A DNA stretch of 64,000 nt from an uncultured Bacilli bacterium (lineage in GTDB: Bacteria > Bacillota_I > Bacilli_A > RF39 > UBA660). The notes under the pieces are model-generated. The model was not told where the DNA came from and did not search any database. It saw nothing but the letters and a program-made list of their open reading frames with translations. Of the stretch, positions 8,257 through 17,540 are shown piece after piece. Every line of letters begins with the position of its first letter. Position 1 is the first letter of the stretch. The translations under genes were made by a program, and so were the position numbers. The stretch is from NCBI GenBank assembly GCA_934141145.1, contig CAKPCA010000004.1:6656-70655 (forward strand), read 5' to 3'.

Positions 8257-10405
8257 ATTGAATAATATAACTAAATCCGTATAAGAATGTATTCCCCGCA
8301 TACACATGTGTTGCATATTCACCTGAAACATTTCCGTGATTTGATTTAGAAAATCTAATATATTGATATGTCCCTTGTGCATCTGTATATGTCGAAGGTG
8401 AATACCATTGTATATCATCCTGACCATTTGCAATTGACCATGTTGGGAAACTAGTTACATCATTTCTTCCAAATACTGTAACCTGAATATCACCATTTGG
8501 CCATTGAATTAATGTATAAACAACTCCTATTACTGGTTTTGATTGAAGTGTTTTACTATAATAATCTACTAATAAACCGGAAGCATTATTAAATATTGCA
8601 TTTGATGCAGCAGTAGAAAATGTACAATTTTTTGTTATAGTATAACTATTATTTATATTATATACATTTGCAAAACCTCCAGCATAAGTTATAGATATAT
8701 TCATATTCATTAATGCGGCTTGATTTGAATTTGTTCCTGCTTTACTATTATTAACAAAACCATATGCTGTAGACTCAATATTTCCACCAGTTGCATAGAC
8801 TGTACCATTTGTATCATTATATAATGCGGTACCTGTTGATCCTGCTAATGTTTGTTTTATAGTTCCACCAGTCATAGTTATCTTTCCTGTATTTTTAACA
8901 GTCCATCCTGCTGGGGAGATAATTGTTCCTCCTTTTATATTTAATACACCCAAATTATTTATAGCTCTTACAGAAGTGCTGGTACTAGTTGTTTGTATTG
9001 TTCCACTTTGTAGTGATAGTGTACCTTTATTATAAATTACATTATTAGATGAATTTATTATAGTACCATTTCGTATTGTTATGTTTGATGAAGAATTATT
9101 ATTACTTATACTTCCAGTTAATGTTTTTTTATTTAAATTAAATACTAAATTATTAACTAGATTAGATACAGAAATATTTGCCGTTACATTAGTTAATAAA
9201 GTTATTGTTGTTGTAGAAGCATTATTAAATGCTGATTGTAAATCTGTATAATATGTTGTTACACCACCTGTTACATTTTTTGCAACATATTGTGTCCAAT
9301 GGGCATATAACGTATGATTACTAAATGTAGTTACTATTGTATTAGTACTTATAAGATTTCCACCACTAGCACTTGTATACCAACCATCAAATCTATATCC
9401 TGATTTTGTAGGTACTGGTAAAGTTCCATATTCTTCATTATATGTTATAGTTTTATTATTTGTAGCTGTACTACCACCATTTGCATTAAATGTTACCAAA
9501 AATTTTGCTTTATTTATAATTATATCTTTACTACCATTTACTGTTTTATAGCCTTCTTTTGTTACCTCATAATATATTGTATACGTTCCTGGATTTATAT
9601 ATTTAGGACTTTCTGTAAGATTATATTCTCCTAAACTTGTACCATATTTTATAGTTGCTCCACTTGATATTACTGTTATTCCGTGTTCTTTTCCATCATA
9701 AGTTCCTTCATATCCTTCTGCGGTAATGCTTAATAAACCATTAGATGTTATTACTTCATATGCAGCTTTAGCTTCATTATATTCTTCATTTGCTTCTGAT
9801 TTTATTGTTAAAGTGGTATTGCCTTCTTTTTTACCAGATACTATTTTTACTATATTATTATCTATCGAACATGTAGCAATTTTTGCATCATTTGTTGAGC
9901 AGCTTAACTTACCATTACTCTTATTTTCAATTATGTCAACGGTACCTGTTTCTGGATAGGTATATTTACCATAATAACTAGATAATTTCACTCTACCATT
10001 TTTTTTAAATTCAGATTCTGTACAATTTTTTATAGCAGTCATACTATTTTCATCATATTTTACATGATAATCATTTATACAAAGATCCGCACTTATTACT
10101 TTTTTATTTTTTATAGTTACTTTCCCTAAAGTTGGTAAAGTTCCTTTTATCTTTATCTTAGAAGATATTTTTGAAACATTTATATCTTCTCCATCTTCTA
10201 TTAAGGAATAATCAGAATTATCGACATCATTTAGTGAATTTTCATAATTTATTGATCTAATATAACCATATGCACTATCTATTGAAGCTTGTTTCTGCGA
10301 ATTTTCTATTACATTTAATATCTTGGGTACAGTTATAACAAGTATTGTAGATATTATTACTATTACTGCTAAAAGTTCTATTAATGTAAACCCTTTTTTC
10401 TTCAT
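8255..10405 (-). CDS. Pilin-like (type IV prepilin leader) surface protein with InlB B-repeat
   Basis: Residues 1-20 are the class III prepilin signal (KKKG followed by FTLIELLAVIVI), cleaved after Gly by a PilD/ComC-type peptidase; the following hydrophobic helix would hold it in a pilus or the membrane. At 716 residues it is far longer than ordinary pilins. Residues about 150-220 look like an Ig-like domain (ATCSIDNNIVKIVSG). An MBG-like segment follows (TAEGYEGTYDGKEHGI). Residues about 300-370 are an InlB B-repeat (FNANGGSTATNN then GYRFDGWYTSASGG and LYAHWTQY). The rest is an N/T/S-rich repetitive region like a parallel beta-helix. It starts eight bases after smc's stop. Two more proteins with the same leader occur at 31445 and 62243. 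Confidence 0.8.
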   Translation of the reverse strand: MKKKGFTLIELLAVIVIISTILVITVPKILNVIENSQKQASIDSAYGYIRSINYENSLNDVDNSDYSLIEDGEDINVSKISSKIKIKGTLPTLGKVTIKNKKVISADLCINDYHVKYDENSMTAIKNCTESEFKKNGRVKLSSYYGKYTYPETGTVDIIENKSNGKLSCSTNDAKIATCSIDNNIVKIVSGKKEGNTTLTIKSEANEEYNEAKAAYEVITSNGLLSITAEGYEGTYDGKEHGITVISSGATIKYGTSLGEYNLTESPKYINPGTYTIYYEVTKEGYKTVNGSKDIIINKAKFLVTFNANGGSTATNNKTITYNEEYGTLPVPTKSGYRFDGWYTSASGGNLISTNTIVTTFSNHTLYAHWTQYVAKNVTGGVTTYYTDLQSAFNNASTTTITLLTNVTANISVSNLVNNLVFNLNKKTLTGSISNNNSSSNITIRNGTIINSSNNVIYNKGTLSLQSGTIQTTSTSTSVRAINNLGVLNIKGGTIISPAGWTVKNTGKITMTGGTIKQTLAGSTGTALYNDTNGTVYATGGNIESTAYGFVNNSKAGTNSNQAALMNMNISITYAGGFANVYNINNSYTITKNCTFSTAASNAIFNNASGLLVDYYSKTLQSKPVIGVVYTLIQWPNGDIQVTVFGRNDVTSFPTWSIANGQDDIQWYSPSTYTDAQGTYQYIRFSKSNHGNVSGEYATHVYAGNTFLYGFSYIIQ

Positions 10406-10413
10406 ATTTTCTC

Positions 10414-13356
10414 CTATTTTAATTCTTCTAATTTAACACTTACTAGTTTTGATACACCAGACTCTTGCATAGTTATACCATAAAGTACATCGGCATATTC
10501 CATAGTCTTCTTTTTATGAGTAATTATTATAAACTGAGTATCGCCTCTAAATTCTAGTAAAAATTTACCAAAATTATCTACGTTAACTTCATCAAGTGCG
10601 GCTTCAACCTCATCTAGTATACAAAATGGTACTGGTCTTGTTTTTAATATTGCAAATAGTAATGCAATTGCAGTTAATGTTTTTTCACCACCTGATAGTA
10701 ATGAAATATGTTGTAATTTCTTTCCTGGTGGAAGCGCTACTATATCTATACCTGTTTCAAGCATATCATTTGGATTTGTTAATCTAAGTTCTGCATTACC
10801 ACCACCAAATAATTTTTTAAATATTTCTGAAAATTCTATTTTTACTTTATTAAATGTTTCTTCAAATCTTTCTTTCATTACTTCATCCATTTCATTAATA
10901 ATTTCAAGAAGTACATTTTCTGCGGAAATTAAATCTTCTTTTTGTTTAGACAAAAATTCATATCGTTCATTTAGTCTATCATATTCTTCTATTGATCCTA
11001 AATTTACATTACCAAGTGACTTGATTTCATTTTTTAACTTACTTACAATTGTTCGAATAGTTTCTTCATCATCATCTAATACATAATTTTCTTTTGCTTT
11101 TTCATATGTAATTGAATAATCTTCAGATAATATATTTAATAAATTATCAAGTTTTACATCTAATCTACTTATTTTTATTTCATGTTCTTTTAATTCAGCT
11201 TGTAATTTATTAAATTCACTATTATTATTCTTAACTAATGATTCATTATTAACTAAATCATCTTTTTCATTTTCTAATTTTTTTCTAACTTTTTCTATAT
11301 CTAATATTAAATTATCTTTTTCTTTTACTGCTTCATAGTATTCTTCTAAAATCTTATCTTCTTCTGTATTAATTACATTATTAACTACATTTTCATTATT
11401 ACTTAATTCAAGTTCAAATGAAGCTTTTGTAAGATTTAATTCTTCTTTTTTATTTTTCTTTTCTTTTATAAGTTCACTTTTAGTTTGTATTTCTATTAAA
11501 ATACTCTTTTTCTTATCATCAAGGTTACTATATTTTTCATCTATTTCATTAAGTACATTCTCTATTTCATTAATATCATTTTGTACTTTATCTATTTCTT
11601 TTATAACATTTTCTAATTCATATTTGTCGCTTATAATAGAACTTTTTTTAAGAGCTCCACCTGTTATAGAACCTCCAACATTAACTATTTCACCAGTAAT
11701 TGTTACTACTTTACACCTATTATTAATTACTTTAGATACTTTATTTGCACTATCTATATTATCACAAACTATTATATTTCCTAGTAAATATAACATAATA
11801 TCTTTATATTTAAGATCAAATTTAATTAAATTTGAAGCTATATCAATAAATCCGTCCACACTTTTTGCTTTATTATAAGTCTCACTATCCATACTTCTAG
11901 GTTTAATTACATTGATTGGTAAAAAAGTTGCTCTTCCAAGATTATTTTCTTTTAAATATCTAATAGCGTCTTTTGCGGCTTGTTCATTATCACATACTAT
12001 ATGAGAAGATGCGTTTAAAAGTGCCATATCTATTGCGGTAGAATATTTTTCTTCTGTCTCAAATAAGTTCCCAATAACATCATGAATACCAATTAAAACT
12101 GGATTATTTAATACATTTTTTACACCATATGGTAAGTTAGAATTATTTTCTATTGAATTAATTAATACTTCTTTTTTATGTGTTAACTCTGCTTTGTTTC
12201 TTACCTTTAAATTAAGTTTCTTTAAATTATCTTCTTTTTCTATGCTAATTTTTTCTATTTTTTCATTTATATCTTGAAGCTTTTGTGAAATTACTAAACC
12301 AGTTGCATTTTCTTCATTTATTTCTTTTTCTAATACTTCAAGTTTTGTAGATACATCTAATAATTGTTCTTTTAAGTTTATTATATTGTCATGAAGCTTA
12401 ACATCATCTGAGTTATATTTACTTCTTTCTTTTATTAAATCCTTTTCTCCAGATAATCTTTCTACTTTTGAAGATACTTCAATAAGTTCTTGTTGCTTTT
12501 TATATAATTCATTATTTAAATTATTAATATTATTTTTTAAACTTTCTATTAATGCTTGTTCTTTTGAGGAAGTAGATAACATTTTTGCAATAGAATCAGT
12601 AAGTATCTCAACTCTTTCTTTACTATATTTATAATCATAATTATAATTTTCAATATCATGTGCGACTAACGCAATTTCTTTATTTTTTAGTTCTTCTTTT
12701 TTTGATAAATATATTTTAGCATCTTCACTTTGTTTCTTTAAAGGTTCTATACTAGTACTTAATTCATCAATAATATCATTAATTCTTGTCATATTATCAT
12801 GTGTTTTTGATAATTTTCTAAGTGCTTCATCTTTTCTTTTTTTATACTTTAAAACTCCAGCGGCTTCTTCAAATATTCCTCTTCTATCTTCTGGTTTACC
12901 TGATAATATATTACCAACATCACCTTGACTGATTATATTAAACGATTCTTTGCTTGCTCCTGTATCCATAAATAAATCTAATATATCTTTAAGTCTTGAT
13001 TTTTCATTATTTATTGAATATTCATTTTCGCCTGATTTATAAATAGTTCTTTTTATTGCAACTTCATCAAAGTCTATATTTAAATATCTATCAGTATTAT
13101 CAAAAACAAGTGTAACAGATGCAAAATTAGCCCCTTTTCTACTCTTACTTCCAGAAAATATAACATCACTCATAGCGCCTTCACCACGAAGTTGTTTTAC
13201 TGATTGTTCTCCAAGTACCCATCTTACAGCATCTACTACATTACTTTTACCAGATCCATTAGGACCTACTATACCTGATATACCATTATTAAATTCTATA
13301 TTAATTTTTTCAGCAAATGATTTAAAACCAACTGCCTTTATTTCCTTTAAATACAT
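10414..13356 (-). CDS. smc: Chromosome segregation ATPase SMC (short-arm form)
   Basis: SMC dimers form the condensin core that compacts and segregates chromosomes. Residues 32-40 carry Walker A (GPNGSGKSN). A long coiled coil runs to about 405, the hinge follows (NLPYGVKNVLNNPVLIGIHD through GSITGGAL), a second coil runs to about 820, and the C-terminal head has LSGGEK at about 887 and Walker B FCILDEVEAALDE. The protein is 980 residues; B. subtilis Smc is about 1186. Heads and hinge look complete, so the missing length is in the coiled-coil arms. It lies in an operon with rnc upstream, as in B. subtilis. Confidence 0.95.
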   Translation of the reverse strand: MYLKEIKAVGFKSFAEKINIEFNNGISGIVGPNGSGKSNVVDAVRWVLGEQSVKQLRGEGAMSDVIFSGSKSRKGANFASVTLVFDNTDRYLNIDFDEVAIKRTIYKSGENEYSINNEKSRLKDILDLFMDTGASKESFNIISQGDVGNILSGKPEDRRGIFEEAAGVLKYKKRKDEALRKLSKTHDNMTRINDIIDELSTSIEPLKKQSEDAKIYLSKKEELKNKEIALVAHDIENYNYDYKYSKERVEILTDSIAKMLSTSSKEQALIESLKNNINNLNNELYKKQQELIEVSSKVERLSGEKDLIKERSKYNSDDVKLHDNIINLKEQLLDVSTKLEVLEKEINEENATGLVISQKLQDINEKIEKISIEKEDNLKKLNLKVRNKAELTHKKEVLINSIENNSNLPYGVKNVLNNPVLIGIHDVIGNLFETEEKYSTAIDMALLNASSHIVCDNEQAAKDAIRYLKENNLGRATFLPINVIKPRSMDSETYNKAKSVDGFIDIASNLIKFDLKYKDIMLYLLGNIIVCDNIDSANKVSKVINNRCKVVTITGEIVNVGGSITGGALKKSSIISDKYELENVIKEIDKVQNDINEIENVLNEIDEKYSNLDDKKKSILIEIQTKSELIKEKKNKKEELNLTKASFELELSNNENVVNNVINTEEDKILEEYYEAVKEKDNLILDIEKVRKKLENEKDDLVNNESLVKNNNSEFNKLQAELKEHEIKISRLDVKLDNLLNILSEDYSITYEKAKENYVLDDDEETIRTIVSKLKNEIKSLGNVNLGSIEEYDRLNERYEFLSKQKEDLISAENVLLEIINEMDEVMKERFEETFNKVKIEFSEIFKKLFGGGNAELRLTNPNDMLETGIDIVALPPGKKLQHISLLSGGEKTLTAIALLFAILKTRPVPFCILDEVEAALDEVNVDNFGKFLLEFRGDTQFIIITHKKKTMEYADVLYGITMQESGVSKLVSVKLEELK

Positions 13357-13432
13357 ACTATCTACTTCCTATCATCAATACTATTTATTATACAATAAAC
13401 TATGGTTTTAAGCAAGGTTTTATAATGTAAAT

Positions 13433-13457
13433 AAAAAAGTAACTATAACAGTTACTT
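13433..13457 (-). terminator. Hairpin between rnc and smc
   Basis: AAGTAACT and AGTTACTT pair around five bases, with TTTTTTATTT following on the minus strand. It overlaps the rnc stop and may reduce read-through into smc. Confidence 0.6.
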
Positions 13458-14114
13458 AATATCATTTGCTCTTTTACTTAACGCATCTTTTGCGGCTTCT
13501 TGCTCTGCTTCTTTTTTACTTCCAGCTACTCCAACACCTAATACAACATCATCTAGTTTTACAACTATTTTAAATGTTCTATTATGTGCAGGTCCTGTTT
13601 CTTCTATTACCTCATAAGTTGCGCCTTCTTTATCTGTTTGAAGTAATTCTTGAAGTATTGACTTATAGTCATGTAAAAATAAATCATCTTTACTTTCTAT
13701 AGATTTTACTACTGTATCATAAACAATTTCTTTTGCTTTATCAAGACCATATGTTAAGTAAACTGCTGCTAAAAATGCTTCAAATACATCTGCTAGTATT
13801 GCTTTTCTATCTCTTCCTCCAGTTGCTTCTTCACCTTTACCAAGTCTTAAATATTTACCAAATTCTAATCTTTTAGAATACTCATATAAAGCATTTTCAC
13901 ATACATAGCTTGCTCTTATTTTAGTCATTTCGCCTTCTTTTAAATGTTCTGAAACATATAAATATTCACTTATTAGAAAATCTAGTATTTTATCTCCTAA
14001 GAATTCTAATCTTTCATAGTCTTCACCTTTTTTAGTTTCATTTACATAAGAAGAATGAGTAAATGCTCTTTTTATTAAATCATTTTTTAAATCAATATTA
14101 TATTTTTCTATCAT
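13452..14114 (-). CDS. rnc: Ribonuclease III
   Basis: Double-stranded-RNA endonuclease for rRNA and mRNA processing. The signature ERLEFLGDKILDFLISEYLY lies near residue 40, and the second acidic catalytic residues are in KAILADVFEAFLAAVYL near 115. A C-terminal dsRNA-binding domain (DYKSILQELLQ and then GVGVAGSKKEAEQEAAKDAL) completes the 220-residue protein. The ATG at 14114 is preceded by GGGTGA; the longer TTG start lies inside that ribosome site. Its place between the HAD gene and smc is the usual rnc-smc arrangement. Confidence 0.93.
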   Translation of the reverse strand: MIEKYNIDLKNDLIKRAFTHSSYVNETKKGEDYERLEFLGDKILDFLISEYLYVSEHLKEGEMTKIRASYVCENALYEYSKRLEFGKYLRLGKGEEATGGRDRKAILADVFEAFLAAVYLTYGLDKAKEIVYDTVVKSIESKDDLFLHDYKSILQELLQTDKEGATYEVIEETGPAHNRTFKIVVKLDDVVLGVGVAGSKKEAEQEAAKDALSKRANDIK

Positions 14115-14154
14115 TTTTTCACCCAAATCAATTATACTATAATTTATATAATAA

Positions 14155-14883
14155 CTAGTTAATTTTACACATTTTTTTTACATAACTATATAATTTGCTA
14201 TTTTGAGAAAAGTCGGCTTCAAAATATAAATCACAAACATTCTTTTCTCTAATAGATTTCATATCTTTATTGTCAAAATTTTTATACACAAAAATAGAAG
14301 TACCACCGTGTTCTTTAATGTATTTCATTGCATAATAATCTGTAAATCCATCACCTATATATATAACATTAGAACAATCTTCATCCTTTATTTTATTTTT
14401 CTGTAATATTTGCTGTATTGCAGTAACCTTATTTTTATCACTCATTAAAAATTCAATACCATTTACTTCAAAATTTTGGTTATAGGTGAATATAGTAGCG
14501 TAAATTTCTTTAAAATAAGATGAAATTGAAACTTTTTCTAAAAAAACTTTAATACCAGAACTTAATAGATAATTATCAATATCATTATCACATAACATAT
14601 TTAAAAATTCTACTACACCATCATTATAACTAACATTATCATATCCTAAACAAAAATTTTCATCTGAAAGTTTTAATCCAGAATCTTTAATAATTTTAAA
14701 GTATACATTATACATAGCAGTATATAAATCAACATTTTTATCGACTGCTTCTTTTTTTGATAGTTCTAAGAACATTGGATTTAAAGCTCCATCTTTCATA
14801 CCACTTTTTTGTAGGATTTCAAATTTAGGTAATGAATATGGTGTTAATGTTCCATCGAAATCATAAATAAAAATTTTTTTCAT
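14155..14883 (-). CDS. HAD-superfamily (subclass IB-like) phosphatase
   Basis: A 242-residue hydrolase with HAD motif I as IYDFDGTLTPYS at residues 5-16 (nucleophile Asp and acid/base Asp), motif II as YLLSSGIKVF near 105 and motif III/IV as NVIYIGDGFTDYYAMK near 175. The helical cap between motifs I and II resembles SerB/MtnX-type enzymes, but the substrate cannot be told from the sequence. It is 40 bases upstream of rnc on the same strand and probably opens the operon. Upstream, 14884-15133 is a divergent, very AT-rich promoter region with no gene. Confidence 0.8.
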   Translation of the reverse strand: MKKIFIYDFDGTLTPYSLPKFEILQKSGMKDGALNPMFLELSKKEAVDKNVDLYTAMYNVYFKIIKDSGLKLSDENFCLGYDNVSYNDGVVEFLNMLCDNDIDNYLLSSGIKVFLEKVSISSYFKEIYATIFTYNQNFEVNGIEFLMSDKNKVTAIQQILQKNKIKDEDCSNVIYIGDGFTDYYAMKYIKEHGGTSIFVYKNFDNKDMKSIREKNVCDLYFEADFSQNSKLYSYVKKMCKIN

Positions 14884-15133
14884 CTAATCGCCTCCAATTT
14901 TTTTCGTTAAACATATTATACACTATATATATGAGTTTTACAACAATTACTTATTTTATAAATATTAGTTTATTAAGTATTTTTATTATCAACATTATGA
15001 TTGGACTTTTTTATTAACAATGTATATATTATATTTAATTTTCACATTTTATGAAATCTATAATTTTACATTATTTTTGAATCTATATCTATTATAATTA
15101 TAAAAATTATGATAAAATATTATAGGTGATAAA

Positions 15134-15355
15134 ATGAGTCGTCTAATAATATTTTTATTAAAACTATATCAAAGCACTCCAACCCACTTACATAGTGCAT
15201 GCAGGTTCACGCCAACATGTTCTAGTTATGCGATTGAATCTTATGAAAAATATGGATTTTTTAAAGGTAGTGCTTTAACTATAAAAAGATTATTTAGATG
15301 TACCCCATTTGGAAATATGGGATATGACCCTGTCCCTAATAGGAGGAGAAAATGA
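15134..15355 (+). CDS. yidD: Membrane protein insertion efficiency factor YidD
   Basis: A 73-residue protein of the YidD family, which assists YidC/Oxa1 in membrane insertion. The hallmark cysteines are present in HSACRFTPTCSSYAIESYEKYG, KRLFRCTPFGNMGYDPVP is the conserved C-terminal box, and residues 1-12 form an amphipathic hydrophobic segment. AGGTGATAAA precedes the ATG. Its TGA stop overlaps the next gene's ATG (ATGA), so the two are translationally coupled. Confidence 0.92.
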   Translation: MSRLIIFLLKLYQSTPTHLHSACRFTPTCSSYAIESYEKYGFFKGSALTIKRLFRCTPFGNMGYDPVPNRRRK

Positions 15356-16215
15356 AAAAAATTATAAAATTATTTAGTTTAATAGGAATAATATTTGTAC
15401 TTACAGGATGCATAAATAAAGATTCAATGGAAGATATAACTATATATACTAGTGTGTATCCGATTGAATATGTTACTGAAAGATTATATGGTAATCATGC
15501 TAATGTTGTTAGTTTTTACCCTAGTGAATCTAATCCATATGAATATAAACTTACTAAAAAACAAATAAAGGATTATAGTACCAGTAACTTAATTGTATAC
15601 AACGGTCTTGATAAAGAAAAAGATTATATAGTTGAAATGATTAACAATAACAAAAATTTAAAAATAATCGACGCTACCGCAAGAATTGAATATCAAAATT
15701 CTATGGATGAAATTTGGATTAACCCATCTAGTCTACTTACAATAGCACAAAATGTAAAAAATGGTTTTAAGGAATATGTAACTAGTAGTTATTTACAAGA
15801 TGAAATAGATAATAATTATGACAAGTTAAAACTTGAAATATCAACTATAGATGCAGAAATGAAAGAAATGGTCGCAAATGCTGAAAATAAAACAATTGTT
15901 GTAAGTAGTAATGATTTAACTTTCTTAAGTAAGTATGGTTTTAACGTTATATCTCTTGATGATAGTACTGTAACAGATAAAATAATATCTGATACAAAAA
16001 AACTTATAAATAATAAACAAATAAGCTATATATATATGAAAAATAATGAGGAAGAAAACAGTACTATAAAAAGTATAAAACAATCTTATCCTAATGTTGG
16101 AATATTAAAATTAAATACATTAAATACTATTTCTGCACAAGACAAAGTAAATAAAAAAGACTATATTTCTATTATGTATGATAATATAGATAATTTAAAA
16201 AAGGAACTTTATTAA
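15352..16215 (+). CDS. ZnuA/TroA-like solute-binding lipoprotein lacking the metal-ligand histidines
   Basis: A 287-residue lipoprotein (lipobox LTGC, Cys20) with the cluster A-I metal-binding fold: TIYTSVYPIEYVTERLYG, then SNPYEYKLTKKQIKDY, then DEIWINPSSLLTIAQNVK. In true ZnuA/MntA proteins the metal is held by His in PHxYEPT, DxHxWLDP and SHxAF. Here those sites read NPYEYKLT, DEIWINP and SSNDLTFL, with no His. No ABC ATPase or permease is next to it, and it overlaps yidD by four bases. A metal-transport role is therefore doubtful; a structural or envelope role coupled to yidD is conceivable. Confidence 0.7.
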   Translation: MKKIIKLFSLIGIIFVLTGCINKDSMEDITIYTSVYPIEYVTERLYGNHANVVSFYPSESNPYEYKLTKKQIKDYSTSNLIVYNGLDKEKDYIVEMINNNKNLKIIDATARIEYQNSMDEIWINPSSLLTIAQNVKNGFKEYVTSSYLQDEIDNNYDKLKLEISTIDAEMKEMVANAENKTIVVSSNDLTFLSKYGFNVISLDDSTVTDKIISDTKKLINNKQISYIYMKNNEEENSTIKSIKQSYPNVGILKLNTLNTISAQDKVNKKDYISIMYDNIDNLKKELY

Positions 16216-16230
16216 TAAGTTCCTTTTGTT
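16199..16230. terminator. Convergent terminator after the ZnuA-like gene
   Basis: AAGGAACTT and AAGTTCCTT form a nine-base stem around ATTAATA-type loop bases, with T-rich sequence on the + side. It also covers the end of the CPBP protease gene. Confidence 0.7.
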
Positions 16231-17215
16231 ATATCATAAATTTTAAGAGTAACATTCCTACTACACTTAATGTGTTTTGAAGAAAATGCATATACATATT
16301 AGTACATATATTATTAGTTTTATAATAAAGTGACGCTAAATACATACCAAGAGCACTGTAAACAAAAATATATAATAATTCTTGTACAGTTTGAAAATCA
16401 TCTATTATATGCAAAGCACCAAATAATACTCCACTAAATATTATATAAAGATATTTATTATTTATAAATTTTCTAATAACACCTCTAAATAAAGATTCTT
16501 CTACAATAGGTGCATATATAATAGAAAGTGCCGCAACTGCTATAGGTAAAGTATTAAACATTTCTTGTAGATTTTTTTGATTAGTCGCAGATGATTCATT
16601 TGTAAATATTTGTATAATTAAATTTATTATAATTACCGTTACTAATGCCTTGCCCCATGTTTTTAAAATAAGTATATTATATTCTCTAAAGTATTCTTTA
16701 AATATTTTAAAATCATGTAATATTTGTCTTTCAAATACAATTATAGTTCCTATTAATAACACTATATAAATTATAAATCCATATTTTAAATTTATATAAT
16801 TAGGTATTACAAATAACAATAACATGCTGAATATAAAAAGTATTAACGCTGCATATTTATTTACTAATGTAGCAGGTTCTAACTTAGGTAATTCTCTTTT
16901 TTCCTTTTTTTCTTTTAAATTACTATAAAGAATAAAACTTAATATACCAGATATTAAATTAAGTATAAAAAATATAATTCCAAATATAAGTATAAATATC
17001 CTATGCTTTTTTAAATTTACATCCTTCTTAAAATATAATATAAGATAATATATAATTCCTACTATTGATAGTAATATTATAAGTCCATTACTTATTATAT
17101 CTGTAATATTTTTTATTAATTCGTTATAACTAAGTACTATAGTAACAATATCAAATATTAAATACACTACCATAAATATTACTGAAAAAAGTAATAATTT
17201 TTTATTTTTATCCAT
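16229..17215 (-). CDS. CPBP-family intramembrane metalloprotease
   Basis: A 328-residue polytopic membrane protein with about eight hydrophobic segments. The C-terminal half has the three CPBP (Abi/Rce1-like) motifs: APIVEESLFRGVIR (EExxxR), GVLFGALHIIDD (FxxxH) and a final His/Asn-type helix YMHFLQNTLS. These proteases act within the membrane; members serve in bacteriocin self-protection and protein processing, and the target here is unknown. It begins 32 bases after the YlmC-like gene on the same strand. AGGAGG-like bases precede ATG 17215. Confidence 0.85.
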   Translation of the reverse strand: MDKNKKLLLFSVIFMVVYLIFDIVTIVLSYNELIKNITDIISNGLIILLSIVGIIYYLILYFKKDVNLKKHRIFILIFGIIFFILNLISGILSFILYSNLKEKKEKRELPKLEPATLVNKYAALILFIFSMLLLFVIPNYINLKYGFIIYIVLLIGTIIVFERQILHDFKIFKEYFREYNILILKTWGKALVTVIIINLIIQIFTNESSATNQKNLQEMFNTLPIAVAALSIIYAPIVEESLFRGVIRKFINNKYLYIIFSGVLFGALHIIDDFQTVQELLYIFVYSALGMYLASLYYKTNNICTNMYMHFLQNTLSVVGMLLLKFMI

Positions 17216-17247
17216 TTTATAATCCTCCTATTGTCTTAATTATATCA

Positions 17248-17481
17248 TTATTTTATTAAAGTTTCTACTAAAATAACATCCTCACCTATTTTTTTTATTT
17301 GATTAAAATATATCTCTACTTCATCTTGACTAAAAAATAGAGACGGAAATTTCTTTTTTTCTAATATTAGTGATTCTATTTTCCCACTCTCACTATTTAT
17401 TTTAATATCTATAATATTTCCTATCTTCATACCGGTTGTTAAATTAATCACATCTTTATTTTGTATCTCAGATAATCTCAT
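17248..17481 (-). CDS. ylmC: YlmC/YmxH-family PRC-barrel protein (sporulation-associated)
   Basis: A 77-residue PRC-barrel protein beginning MRLSEIQNKDVINLTTG, with GNIIDIKINSESGKIESLIL and ending in an IGEDVILVE strand, as in YlmC/YmxH. In Bacillus and clostridia this gene sits just downstream of sigG and is counted among sporulation proteins. Here sigG lies upstream on the same strand with two other genes in between, which supports the call. Molecular function is not established. Confidence 0.8.
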   Translation of the reverse strand: MRLSEIQNKDVINLTTGMKIGNIIDIKINSESGKIESLILEKKKFPSLFFSQDEVEIYFNQIKKIGEDVILVETLIK

Positions 17482-17507
17482 ATAAGCACCTCTAACATAA
17501 TTATATT

Positions 17508-17540
17508 CAAAAAAAAATTAACAATTCTTTTGTTAATTTT
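17508..17540 (-). terminator. Terminator ending the sigG-downstream pair
   Basis: AAAATTAACA and TGTTAATTTT pair around seven bases, followed on the minus strand by a run of eight or nine T. It separates the 345-residue gene from the ylmC-like gene. Confidence 0.75.

Noticed and set aside
15352..16215. Functional zinc or manganese uptake system
   Set aside because: The His ligands are missing and no ABC ATPase or permease is linked.
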